A DNA stretch of 64,000 nucleotides, taken from assembly GCF_027570075.1 (NCBI RefSeq), contig NZ_JAKMUS010000001.1, positions 1 to 64,000 on the forward strand, written 5' to 3'. The notes beneath the pieces were generated by a model. It was given only the letters and a program-made list of their open reading frames with translations. It had not been told where the DNA came from and made no database searches. Shown one piece after another: positions 52,094 to 61,015 of the stretch. The position numbers and the translations under genes were made by a program. Position 1 is the stretch's first letter, and the number at the start of each line of letters is the position of its first letter. This DNA is from Corynebacterium meitnerae (lineage in GTDB: Bacteria > Actinomycetota > Actinomycetes > Mycobacteriales > Mycobacteriaceae).

Positions 52094-53878
52094 TTAGAGC
52101 GACGGGATGTTGGCCAGCAACGACTTGGTGTACTCGTGCTGCGGATTCTCCAAGACCTCGTCCACAGGGCCCTCATCCACAATGACGCCCTTGTTCAGAA
52201 CTGCCACTCGGGTAGCAATGTGGCGAGCAAGCGCAATGTTGTGAGTGACAAACAGCATGGCCAGGCCACGCTCGTGGCGCAGCTCAGCGAGCAACTGGAG
52301 GATATTTGCCTGGACGGAGACGTCGAGGGCCGAGGTGACCTCGTCACACACCAGCACCGAAGGCGTGCTCACGAGGGCGCGACCAATTGCAGCACGCTGA
52401 CGCTCACCACCGGACAAGTCCCCGGGGCGGCGGTCGTAGAAACTCCGGTCAAGCTGGACAGCCTCCAGCGTTTCCTCAACAATGGCGCGCTGCTCGTCCT
52501 TGGACAGCTCATCCGCGATGACCAGCGGGACACTCATGGACTCGCCAATAGTGCGGCGCGGGTTCAGCGAAGAGAAGGGCGACTGGAAGATGTACTGGAC
52601 ATCCTTGCGCTCTGGCAGCGACCGCTTACGGCTGCTGGGAGCCAGCTCCTGTCCACGCAGCAGAACCTGACCCGTGTAGCCATCGTTCAAACCAACGACG
52701 GAACGTGACAACGTGGTCTTACCGGAACCAGATTCACCCAGGATCAAGATGGACTCACCGGCTTCCACCTTGAGGTTGATGCCGTGGAGAACCTGGTTGG
52801 AGCCGTACGCCATCTCGAGATCACGGACCTCAAGCAACGCACTGTGCTTGGGCATCTCCTCACGTTCCTCGGCAGGAGCAGCCGTGGAGGTGGTGGCGCG
52901 TCCGGCGTCTGGCCCTTCACCCCAACGACTGAACCCAGCGATGTCCTTGCGGCCCGCCAAGTCAGGGATAGCAGCAAGCAGCTTCTTGGTGTACGGGTGC
53001 TTCGGACTGTACAGAACAGTGTTGTACGGTCCTTCCTCCACGATGTCCCCGCGAAGCATCACGATGACGCGGTCCACGAGCTCCGCCACAACCGCGAGGT
53101 CGTGGGTGATGTAAAGGGAAGCAACATCGTTCTTCACCGTCATCGTGCGGATCGTCTTGAGAACGTGATTCTGCGTGGTTACGTCCAGACCTGTGGTGGG
53201 CTCATCACAAATGAGCACGTCCGGGTACATGGCAAACGCCATGGCGATACCGACGCGTTGCTGCTGGCCACCAGACAACTGGTGCGGCCATCGGTTCAGG
53301 TACTCATCCGTGTCCGGCAAGTCGACGTCGCGCATAACTTCCCGTACGCGGTCTTCCCGTTCCTGCTTGGTAGAGCCGAAGCCGTGAATGTCCAGGACCT
53401 CACGGATCTGGTCGCCCACACGCATCGCCGGGTTCAGGCTGAGCGCCGGATCCTGCGGGATGTACGCAACGCGGCCACCACGCAGATCACGCAGCTGATC
53501 CTCATTCAGGCTGAAGATATCAATGGACTCACCCTCACGCGTGTGCAACGTGATGGTGCCATCGGTCTTAATCAGGCCGGTGCGGAAGTGCCCCATGGTG
53601 GCCAGACCAGCAGTGGTTTTACCGGATCCGGATTCGCCGACGAGGCCGACGATCTCACCGCGGTACAGATCAAAATCCACACCGTGGAGGATCTCAGTGC
53701 CGTCGAAAGTAGCCAGACGTAGATCACGGCAGCGGAGCACCAATGTTTCTTCGGTGCGTGGCGGTGGTGTGTACTCGCCCTGCAGGCCGGCAGCAGCCCA
53801 CAGGCCACCCGCACCGTCAGCTTCTGTCGTGGTGGGGGTCACCAGCGTTGAATCACCGGAGTTCATAGGAGTGGTCAT
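52094..53878 (-). CDS. Peptide ABC transporter, fused double ATPase (DppD-DppF type)
   Basis: A 594-residue protein with two complete ATPase modules. Module 1 has [28 protein letters not shown] and LICDEPTTGLDVTTQ. Module 2 has GESGSGKTTLSRS, LSGGERQRAAIGRAL and LVCDEVTSALDVSVQ. Each ends with the oligopeptide-type C-terminal stretch (HPYTKKLLAAIPDL and HEYTKSLLANIPSL). An acidic linker of about 40 residues joins them. Last gene of the operon; 2 nt after the DppC-type permease. Confidence 0.95.
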   Translation of the reverse strand: MTTPMNSGDSTLVTPTTTEADGAGGLWAAAGLQGEYTPPPRTEETLVLRCRDLRLATFDGTEILHGVDFDLYRGEIVGLVGESGSGKTTAGLATMGHFRTGLIKTDGTITLHTREGESIDIFSLNEDQLRDLRGGRVAYIPQDPALSLNPAMRVGDQIREVLDIHGFGSTKQEREDRVREVMRDVDLPDTDEYLNRWPHQLSGGQQQRVGIAMAFAMYPDVLICDEPTTGLDVTTQNHVLKTIRTMTVKNDVASLYITHDLAVVAELVDRVIVMLRGDIVEEGPYNTVLYSPKHPYTKKLLAAIPDLAGRKDIAGFSRWGEGPDAGRATTSTAAPAEEREEMPKHSALLEVRDLEMAYGSNQVLHGINLKVEAGESILILGESGSGKTTLSRSVVGLNDGYTGQVLLRGQELAPSSRKRSLPERKDVQYIFQSPFSSLNPRRTIGESMSVPLVIADELSKDEQRAIVEETLEAVQLDRSFYDRRPGDLSGGERQRAAIGRALVSTPSVLVCDEVTSALDVSVQANILQLLAELRHERGLAMLFVTHNIALARHIATRVAVLNKGVIVDEGPVDEVLENPQHEYTKSLLANIPSL

Positions 53879-53880
53879 GT

Positions 53881-54885
53881 TTATGCCTCCTCATTCTGGA
53901 TCGGCTCGACCTTTTCCTGACGCACGCTTTCGGCCTTTGGACCAGTGCGCTTGATCGGCATAGCGGTCGTTGCGGTTGCCCGTGCAGTGGCGTCTGCGAG
54001 CATGTTGGTGCCAATGGTGAGAAGTGCGATGGCAAACACCGGAAGCACAACACCCCATGGCTGGATGGACAGGGCGATGCGGTTCTCATTGATCATCAGG
54101 CCCCAGTCCGCCGCCGGAGGCTGGATACCCAGGCCCAAGAAGGACAGGGAAGCGATGGAACCGATTGAGTACGTCAGGCGCAAGCCGGCTTCCACAGACA
54201 GCGGGCCGGTGATATTGGGCAGGACTTCCTGGATCAGGATCTTCCAGTGCGGGACGGAGTACATCTGCGCAGCGCGGATGTAGTCCTCGTTCGTCACAGA
54301 TTGCGTGGAAGCACGTGCGACACGTGCAATACGCGGAGCGTGAGTCAGGCCGATCACCAGCACGAGCACCGTGGCAGACGGACCAAAGATCACAATCGCG
54401 AGCATGGCGAAGATGAGCTGCGGGAAAGCCAGGAAGATGTCGTTGATGCGCATGATTACAGCGTCTGTCTTACCGCCTGCGTAACCAGCGATCATGCCCA
54501 TGATCGTGCCCACGAGCATGCCCAGCACAGTTGCCAGAAATGCCGTGACCAGCAGGAGCAGACCACCGGCGATGAAGCGGGAAGCCACGGAGCGACCGAG
54601 GTTGTCCGTACCAAAGAGGGATTCGCTCGTAAACGGCAATCCAAGGAACTCAGTGGTGGAGTATCCCGTGATCTGCTCGGCGAAGAAATATCCCACCACG
54701 GTGATCAGAAGCACGATCCCAGTCAGGATCATTCCGACCTTGCCTTCAGGCTGAGCCCAAATGCGTTTGTGGATCGGCGCCGGCTTAGACAGGGATGCCT
54801 TGAGCTCGGTGGCGTGCTCTTCCGGAGCATCTACTGGAATTGGCTCCGGAGTCGGGGAGTGTGGATTCAGCTGTGGCTGAGTCAT
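53881..54885 (-). CDS. Peptide ABC transporter permease (DppC type)
   Basis: A 334-residue permease. A cytoplasmic N-terminal extension of about 45 residues is followed by six helices. The family N-terminal loop is FTSESLFGTDNLGRSVASRFIAGG and the EAA loop is VTNEDYIRAAQMYSVPHWKILIQEVLPNITGPL. The C-terminus is charged. Its first base overlaps the last base of the DppB-type stop (TAATG). Confidence 0.94.
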   Translation of the reverse strand: MTQPQLNPHSPTPEPIPVDAPEEHATELKASLSKPAPIHKRIWAQPEGKVGMILTGIVLLITVVGYFFAEQITGYSTTEFLGLPFTSESLFGTDNLGRSVASRFIAGGLLLLVTAFLATVLGMLVGTIMGMIAGYAGGKTDAVIMRINDIFLAFPQLIFAMLAIVIFGPSATVLVLVIGLTHAPRIARVARASTQSVTNEDYIRAAQMYSVPHWKILIQEVLPNITGPLSVEAGLRLTYSIGSIASLSFLGLGIQPPAADWGLMINENRIALSIQPWGVVLPVFAIALLTIGTNMLADATARATATTAMPIKRTGPKAESVRQEKVEPIQNEEA

Positions 54886-55832
54886 TAGTTGCTCCTTAGC
54901 TTCGGGTTGGCCATGATGCTCACCACGTCAGCGAGCAGGTTGACTACGACGTATACGGCGGCGATCAGCAGGGTCACTGCCTGCACCACCTGGACGTCGC
55001 GGTAGTTCACGGCGTCGATCATTGCGACGCCAAGACCGGGGTAACGGAAGAGGTATTCGACCACAACGATGCCACCTGCCAACCAAGCCAGCTGGATAGC
55101 CACAACCTGAGCAATCGGGCCGATGGCGTGGGGGAGTGCGTGGCGGAAGATCACGCGTCGCTCCGGCACACCCTTGAGGCGGGCCATCTCCACGTAGCCG
55201 GAATCGAGGGTTTCAATCATCGTTGCTCGCGTCATACGAGCGATGTACGGACTGACAACGAGGGCCAGCGTCAGCGTAGGCAAGATGAGCTGGGAAGGGT
55301 ACTGCCATACGGCAGTGCCTGGGGGAGACATGGTCACGGCCGGCAGCACCTTAAACACCGACGTTGCAAACACGGTGATGAGGAGAATACCGATGACGAA
55401 CTCAGGCATAGCTGCGAGAATCAACGTCACCCACGTGATGGCGCTGTCGCGCTTGTAGCCACGCCACCATGCCGCGTAGACACCAAGCAGGATGCCAGCG
55501 GGGATGGCCACCAAAGCGGCGAGCGCCATAAGAATCAGTGAGTTCACCAATGGCTCACCCAGTAGCTCCGACACGGCGGAGCCGGTGGTGGTGGACATAC
55601 CAAAGTCACCGGTGAGGACACCGCCGAGCCACAGGAAGTATCGCTCAAAAGGACTCTTGTCCAAGTTCATTTGGGCTTCCAGCGCTGCAATGCGCTCCGG
55701 TGTGGCCTGTTGCCCCAAGATTGCGCGTGCCGGATCGCCCGGCAGCAGCAGCGTCGCACAGAAAATGATGATGGACACTGCCAGAAGAATGAAGATGCTC
55801 AGTCCGAGCCTGCGAAGAATCATTTTGCCCAT
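54885..55832 (-). CDS. Peptide ABC transporter permease (DppB type)
   Basis: A 315-residue permease with the usual first helix and MNLDKSPFERYFLWLGGVLTGDFGMS, then the EAA loop YVEMARLKGVPERRVIFRHALPHAIGPI. Six membrane helices. Starts 3 nt after the binding-protein stop, within a tightly packed operon. Confidence 0.94.
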   Translation of the reverse strand: MGKMILRRLGLSIFILLAVSIIIFCATLLLPGDPARAILGQQATPERIAALEAQMNLDKSPFERYFLWLGGVLTGDFGMSTTTGSAVSELLGEPLVNSLILMALAALVAIPAGILLGVYAAWWRGYKRDSAITWVTLILAAMPEFVIGILLITVFATSVFKVLPAVTMSPPGTAVWQYPSQLILPTLTLALVVSPYIARMTRATMIETLDSGYVEMARLKGVPERRVIFRHALPHAIGPIAQVVAIQLAWLAGGIVVVEYLFRYPGLGVAMIDAVNYRDVQVVQAVTLLIAAVYVVVNLLADVVSIMANPKLRSN

Positions 55833-55835
55833 GGT

Positions 55836-57392
55836 TTATGCCTCCGCAATCCACATGTCGTAGAAGAGTGCCTGGGACAGCGCAACACCACTCGGATGAG
55901 GGCGGGCTCCGCCCACATAGTTGTGGTACGCGTCAATGTTGTTGGGGAAGCCCCAGATGATGTAGCCACCGCGGTCGTAGAACTCCTTTTGCAGCTCCTT
56001 GATCCGCTTGGCGCGCTCACGGTCATCGGCGATGGAACGTGCCTCAATGGTCCTCGCCGTGAAGTCTTCATCCACCCAGTGCGTCTCATTGAACGGTGCA
56101 TCCGCGGTTGCACAGCGGTTGACCTGCTCGAGGAAGTTACGGGTGTAGTAGAAGGACTGGGAGAACGGGTAGGACAAGTAGTTGCCCTCCGCCCAGAAGG
56201 TGGTGGAATCCACCTGGTTAATCTTCACGCGAATACCGGCTTCACGCACCTGCTCCGCGTAGACCTGTGCGGCACGAATAGCGCCGGATGCGATCTCGGA
56301 GGTGTTCAACTCAACGTCGATGCCATCGGGATAGCCAGCCTCGGCGAGGAGACGCTTAGCTTCTTCAATGTTCTGCTCGCGTTGCGGGAATTCATGCGGG
56401 TATGCCGGGTCATACAGTGCGAACATGTCGTTTCCTACCTGGCCTTCGCCGGAGAAAACCTGGTTGACCATGCCAGGGCGGTCAGCTGCCAAACGCATTG
56501 CCTGGCGCACACGCTCATCATCAAACGGCTCGACATCCACACGGATAGTGAATGGCAGCCACATTCCGGTTTCAGAGCTGACCACGTTCAAACGCGGATC
56601 CGCCTCAATGACGCGGACGAGTGCGTGGTTCAGAGCACCGATGCCATCAACCTGGGAGGACAGCAGCGCGTTGAGCATGGCATCTTCTTGGTAGAAGTCG
56701 ATGACATGCACGGCATCCAGATTGGCTGGGCCCTCGAAGTAATGCTCATTGCGCTCCATCGAGGTCGAGCGACCAGGGCTGAAGTTGGTCAGCTTGAACG
56801 GGCCTGCACCGATCGGATTCTTCGGGTCGTAGTCCTCTGGCACGATGCCCATCTGGTACTCAGCCAGGGTGTCCACGAAGACCGCGTCGGCATGGGAGAG
56901 CTTGATTACCAGCGTGCGATCGTCGAGAATCTCCAGCGCCTCAACGTGAGCGATGGAACCAGCGCCGTTCTTGGGATCCTCCGGATCGCCAATACGCTCA
57001 AGCGTCGCCACAACATCCTGCGGGCGGACCGGGCGGCCGTCAGAGAACTTAATGCCGTCACGGAGCACCACAGTCCACTCGGTGGCTGCCTCATTCGACT
57101 CAATTGACTCTGCCAAACGGTATTCCAGCTCATAGTCATACCCACGGCGGACAAGCAGCTCATAGAGGTTGACAACACGGGCGGCGTCACTGGCACTGGC
57201 AGGAATGTGCGCATCCACCGTGTCAGCAGTGGAGCCACCAACCAGACCGACTCGCAGGGTGCCGCCCTTTTGCGGTGGGCCGGACGTATCAATCTGTTCG
57301 GCCGGCGGCTGCGCGGAACAGGAGGCGAGAACGCCTGTCGCCCCTGCGACTGCCGTGGCGCCGAACAGTTGCCGGCGTGTGAGGTCAATCAT
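55836..57392 (-). CDS. Peptide-binding lipoprotein (family 5)
   Basis: A 518-residue solute-binding protein. The N-terminus has a twin-arginine-type signal (TRRQLFGATAVAGATG) and a lipobox LASC, so it may be exported folded by Tat. Family-5 motifs are GGTLRVGLVGG, TEWTVVLRDGIKFSDGRPVRPQDVVATLERI and NPIGAGPFKLTNF. The ligand could be a peptide, nickel complex or other; unresolved. Its ATG overlaps the stop of the regulator gene by 4 nt. Confidence 0.93.
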   Translation of the reverse strand: MIDLTRRQLFGATAVAGATGVLASCSAQPPAEQIDTSGPPQKGGTLRVGLVGGSTADTVDAHIPASASDAARVVNLYELLVRRGYDYELEYRLAESIESNEAATEWTVVLRDGIKFSDGRPVRPQDVVATLERIGDPEDPKNGAGSIAHVEALEILDDRTLVIKLSHADAVFVDTLAEYQMGIVPEDYDPKNPIGAGPFKLTNFSPGRSTSMERNEHYFEGPANLDAVHVIDFYQEDAMLNALLSSQVDGIGALNHALVRVIEADPRLNVVSSETGMWLPFTIRVDVEPFDDERVRQAMRLAADRPGMVNQVFSGEGQVGNDMFALYDPAYPHEFPQREQNIEEAKRLLAEAGYPDGIDVELNTSEIASGAIRAAQVYAEQVREAGIRVKINQVDSTTFWAEGNYLSYPFSQSFYYTRNFLEQVNRCATADAPFNETHWVDEDFTARTIEARSIADDRERAKRIKELQKEFYDRGGYIIWGFPNNIDAYHNYVGGARPHPSGVALSQALFYDMWIAEA

Positions 57393-58261
57393 CGTGCGTA
57401 ATTCTCCTTAGCTTGTGGTGCAGCCGATACGAGTTCTTTCGCATCCGGCTGCGTGATCCACGTGTTCAGGTATGCAGTGACAGCTTCTTTTGCAGCAGCA
57501 GGAGTGAGGACGCCAGCGAGCATGCGTACGCCAAGACCGTCGATCATCGCGGTGATTGCGTTGATCATGGCGTCAGGATCCCCGCCGGTGAAACGGCCAG
57601 TGGCCATCCCGTCATCAATGATGCTGTGCATTTGCTTTTGCCACCGTGCATAAGCCACCGCAGTGGCGCGTTTCGCGTCCTCAAAAGACGCGGACGAAGC
57701 CCAAAACTGCGCCCACGTTGTCCACTCCTGGAATGATTCGTCTGACCCATCTAGCGTCACGCTTGCGAAGGTAAGCAGGCGTTCTGCCGGATCAGCGATC
57801 TCAGACACGAATGCACGTCGGCCAGCTGCTTGTTCAGAGCACCGGTCGAGCGTGGCAATGAAGATCTCATTCTTGGAATGGAAGTAGTAGTGGACTGCCG
57901 AGGTGGAAATCCCGGCGTTTCGGGCGATATCGGCGATGGTGACCGCCTGATATCCGCGAGAAGTGAACAGCGGCCAGGCCGTGTCCACAATCTTCCGTCG
58001 GCGACGCGCGAACTCCTCACCAGATTGGCGCGGGTTCGGTGTTGCGGTGACGTTTTTCGGCGATGGTCGTAAGGCTTCCGCATCTACACCTGTTAGCTCC
58101 GCAAGTCGCTCAAGCTCGGTCTGGCTAAAACGCCTGACTCCGGAAAGAGACTTGGAAAGCTTCGAAGCGTCGATGCCTAGATACGCAGCCACCTCGTTAT
58201 GCCGCAGACCCGAAGCAGTGATCGCTTCGCGCGCGGCTAACTGGGGTGAATGCAAGACCAT
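57389..58261 (-). CDS. TetR-family regulator with N-terminal XRE-like HTH
   Basis: A 290-residue regulator with two DNA-binding domains. Residues 6-62 resemble an XRE/Cro helix-turn-helix ([41 protein letters not shown]). Residues 85-130 are a TetR helix-turn-helix ([47 protein letters not shown]). An all-helical ligand domain of normal size follows. It is first gene of the peptide-import operon and overlaps the binding-protein gene by 4 nt, so autoregulation and control of the operon are likely. A 13-bp palindrome lies 43 nt upstream. Confidence 0.88.
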   Translation of the reverse strand: MVLHSPQLAAREAITASGLRHNEVAAYLGIDASKLSKSLSGVRRFSQTELERLAELTGVDAEALRPSPKNVTATPNPRQSGEEFARRRRKIVDTAWPLFTSRGYQAVTIADIARNAGISTSAVHYYFHSKNEIFIATLDRCSEQAAGRRAFVSEIADPAERLLTFASVTLDGSDESFQEWTTWAQFWASSASFEDAKRATAVAYARWQKQMHSIIDDGMATGRFTGGDPDAMINAITAMIDGLGVRMLAGVLTPAAAKEAVTAYLNTWITQPDAKELVSAAPQAKENYAR

Positions 58262-58268
58262 AGAGGCA

Positions 58269-58274
58269 AGCTTA
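58269..58274 (-). promoter_or_regulatory. -10 element TAAGCT, leaderless start of the XRE-TetR gene
   Basis: On the minus strand TAAGCT ends 7 nt before the ATG at 58261. This is also the promoter of the ABC operon. Confidence 0.5.
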
Positions 58275-58303
58275 GATATAGCTGTGAAAAGATCGCAACA
58301 ATT

Positions 58304-58316
58304 TGAACGCGGTTCA
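58304..58316. promoter_or_regulatory. Palindrome TGAAC-GCG-GTTCA, candidate operator
   Basis: A 13-bp perfect inverted repeat with 3-nt centre, about 30 bp upstream of the regulator -10 and in the gap shared with divergent uvrB. It fits a TetR-type operator better than a LexA box. Confidence 0.5.
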
Positions 58317-58372
58317 GGTCATAATTCGCAATTGATGGCTCGCCGCGCGGCGCCGCGGTGCGGATGTCTCTA

Positions 58373-58378
58373 TAGACT
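58373..58378 (+). promoter_or_regulatory. -10 element TAGACT, leaderless start of uvrB
   Basis: TAGACT ends 7 nt before the ATG at 58386. Confidence 0.55.
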
Positions 58379-58385
58379 GGCGGGC

Positions 58386-60494
58386 ATGGCTTTTGCTGCT
58401 GAACATCCTGTTTTGTCCCACTCTGAGTTTCGTCCAGTGGGTGAAGTGGAGCGCTCAGACAAATTGTTTGAGGTCGTCTCCGAATTTGAGCCCTCCGGTG
58501 ACCAGCCGGCCGCGATCAAGGAACTGGATGAACGGCTTCGCGCGGGGGAGCCGGATGTGGTTCTCATGGGTGCCACCGGTACCGGTAAGTCAGCGACCGC
58601 TGCTTGGCTGATTGAGAAGCAGCAGCGCCCGACACTTGTGATGGCACCGAATAAGACGTTGGCGGCACAGTTAGCCACGGAGCTGCGGGAGCTGCTGCCG
58701 AATAACGCGGTGGAGTACTTCGTCTCTTATTACGACTACTACCAACCAGAGGCGTATATCGCGCAGACGGATACATACATTGAGAAGGATTCGTCCATTA
58801 ATGATGACGTGGAGCGCCTGCGCCACTCCGCGACGTCAGCACTGCTGAGTCGCCGTGACGTTGTCGTGGTGTCCTCCGTGTCCTGTATCTACGGCCTGGG
58901 CACGCCGCAGTCCTACCTGGACCGTTCGCTTCTTCTGCGCGTGGGCGAGGAAATCGAGCGTGATCGCTTCCTGCGCCTGCTCGTGGATGTGCAGTATGAG
59001 CGCAATGACGTGGACTTCAAACGCGGCACATTCCGCGTGAAGGGTGACACCGTGGACATCATCCCGGCGTATGAGGAAGTGGCCGTCCGCGTGGAGTTTT
59101 TCGGTGACGAGGTGGATGCGCTCTACTACATCCACCCTCTCACCGGCGACGTGCTTCAGCAGCGTGATGAACTGCGTATCTTCCCAGCAACGCACTACGT
59201 GGCCACGGAAGAGCGCATGGAAAAGGCGATTGAAGCCATCAAGGAGGAACTCGCGGACCGCCTGGAGGATCTGGAAAACCGCGGCAAGCTCCTCGAGGCC
59301 CAGCGCCTTCGCATGCGCACGGAATATGACCTTGAGATGATCCAGCAGGTCGGTTTCTGCTCCGGCATTGAGAACTATTCGCGGCATATCGACGGACGTG
59401 AGGCCGGCTCGGCACCCGCAACCCTCATCGACTACTTCCCGGAAGACTTCCTCACCATCATCGATGAGTCTCACGTGACCGTGCCGCAGATCGGCGGCAT
59501 GTACGAAGGCGATATGTCGCGCAAGCGCAACTTGGTGGAGTTCGGCTTCCGTCTTCCTTCAGCCGTGGACAACCGCCCGCTGACTTTCGATGAGTTCGAA
59601 GAACGCGTTGGTCAGACTGTGTACATGTCCGCTACGCCGGGTGATTATGAGTTGGAGGCTGCCAGCGGTGAATTCGTTGAGCAGGTGATTCGCCCGACTG
59701 GCCTTGTTGATCCGAAGGTGAACGTCCGCCCGACGAAGGGGCAGATTGATGATCTGATCCATGAGATCCGTGAGCGCACGAAGAAGGATGAACGCGTCCT
59801 TGTCACGACGTTGACGAAGCGGATGGCGGAGGACCTGACGGATTACTTACTGGATAACGGCATTAATGTGCGTTACCTCCACTCAGATATTGATACGTTG
59901 CAGCGTGTTGAGCTTCTGCGCCAGTTGCGTTTGGGTGAGTATGACGTCCTCGTGGGCATCAACTTGCTGCGTGAGGGCCTTGATCTCCCGGAGGTCTCCC
60001 TCGTGGCCATCCTCGATGCAGATAAAGAAGGTTTCCTGCGTTCGACGAAGTCCCTGATTCAGACGATCGGCCGCGCCGCACGAAATGTGTCGGGCGAGGT
60101 CATCATGTACGCGGACAACATCACGGACTCCATGCGTGAGGCGATTGATGAAACGGAGCGTCGTCGCGAGAAGCAGATTGCCTACAACAAGGAGCACGGG
60201 ATTGATCCGCAGCCGTTGCGGAAGAAGATCGCGGACATCCTCGATGAGGTCTATGAGCGCAACGGTGAGGAGCGCGGTTCGGCGGACGAGACGCTCGCCA
60301 GCGACACAGCGATGATCGAGGGCCGCGACACGTCATCGATGGCGTCGGAAGAGATTCAGAAGCTTATCGACGATCTGACGGCCCAAATGACCGCCGCCGC
60401 CCGAGAGCTGAAGTTCGAGTTGGCGGGACGGCTGCGTGATGAGATCGCGGATCTGCGTAAGGAGCTCCGCGGCGTGAAGGATGCAGGCATCTAA
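58386..60494 (+). CDS. uvrB: UvrABC system protein B
   Basis: A 702-residue helicase-like damage verifier of nucleotide excision repair. Walker A is [12 protein letters not shown]. The beta-hairpin region reads [27 protein letters not shown]. The DEAD-type box is [19 protein letters not shown], and motif VI is [12 protein letters not shown]. The C-terminal UVR domain ([31 protein letters not shown]) binds UvrC. The upstream open frame from 57963 is antisense to the regulator gene. Confidence 0.98.
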   Translation: MAFAAEHPVLSHSEFRPVGEVERSDKLFEVVSEFEPSGDQPAAIKELDERLRAGEPDVVLMGATGTGKSATAAWLIEKQQRPTLVMAPNKTLAAQLATELRELLPNNAVEYFVSYYDYYQPEAYIAQTDTYIEKDSSINDDVERLRHSATSALLSRRDVVVVSSVSCIYGLGTPQSYLDRSLLLRVGEEIERDRFLRLLVDVQYERNDVDFKRGTFRVKGDTVDIIPAYEEVAVRVEFFGDEVDALYYIHPLTGDVLQQRDELRIFPATHYVATEERMEKAIEAIKEELADRLEDLENRGKLLEAQRLRMRTEYDLEMIQQVGFCSGIENYSRHIDGREAGSAPATLIDYFPEDFLTIIDESHVTVPQIGGMYEGDMSRKRNLVEFGFRLPSAVDNRPLTFDEFEERVGQTVYMSATPGDYELEAASGEFVEQVIRPTGLVDPKVNVRPTKGQIDDLIHEIRERTKKDERVLVTTLTKRMAEDLTDYLLDNGINVRYLHSDIDTLQRVELLRQLRLGEYDVLVGINLLREGLDLPEVSLVAILDADKEGFLRSTKSLIQTIGRAARNVSGEVIMYADNITDSMREAIDETERRREKQIAYNKEHGIDPQPLRKKIADILDEVYERNGEERGSADETLASDTAMIEGRDTSSMASEEIQKLIDDLTAQMTAAARELKFELAGRLRDEIADLRKELRGVKDAGI
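60362..60372 (-). repeat. CGTCGATAAGC motif, reverse
   Basis: Exact copy in the UVR-domain part of uvrB, read as Leu-Ile-Asp-Asp. Confidence 0.8.
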
Positions 60495-60574
60495 TCCGCG
60501 TGTGACGCGAGTGTATATAGTGGCCACAGAAGGCATGGTCTGGGAGCAGACCGAGGAGACGCGAAAGGCGCAAC

Positions 60575-61015
60575 ATGAGCAAGTACAACACTGTTGTTGT
60601 TGGCACGGACGGTTCTAACTCTTCGATGCTGGCGGTGGAGCGTGCGGCAGAGATTGCTTCGGCGTTCAATTCCACGCTTGTTATCGGCTGCGCGTACTAC
60701 GAATCCGAAGAGGATGTTGCGGGTGCTCTCCGCCAGGATTCGAATACGATTCTGGGTGGTGAGACGGCGAAGGAGAACCTCTCTGCCGCTGTTGAGCACG
60801 CGAAGAAGCATGGTGCTCCCGAGGTGCTCACTGCCGTTCGTTCCGGCACCCCGGTCGAAGCGCTCATGGCCATCGTGACGGAGCACAATGCGGATCTCCT
60901 CGTTGTGGGTAACCGCGGCATCAACTCCCTGACTGGTCGCCTGTTGGGCTCCGTCCCGGCAGACGTTGCACGTCAGTCGGACTGTGACGTCATGATTGTT
61001 CACACCGTCTCTTAG
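60575..61015 (+). CDS. Universal stress protein (UspA family)
   Basis: A 146-residue single-domain Usp. VVVGTDGSNSS is the first strand and NTLVIGC-like the second. VVGNRGINSLTGRLLGSVPADVARQSDCDVMIV carries the ATP-binding pattern G-2x-G-9x-G-S. GAAAGG lies 7 nt before the ATG, and a TATAGT -10 is present near 60514. Its last 4 nt overlap the end of the convergent helicase gene. Confidence 0.93.
   Translation: MSKYNTVVVGTDGSNSSMLAVERAAEIASAFNSTLVIGCAYYESEEDVAGALRQDSNTILGGETAKENLSAAVEHAKKHGAPEVLTAVRSGTPVEALMAIVTEHNADLLVVGNRGINSLTGRLLGSVPADVARQSDCDVMIVHTVS

Noticed and set aside
58304..58316. LexA/SOS box before uvrB
   Set aside because: GAAC and GTTC are separated by 3 nt, not 4 as in the actinobacterial LexA box; a TetR operator is more likely.
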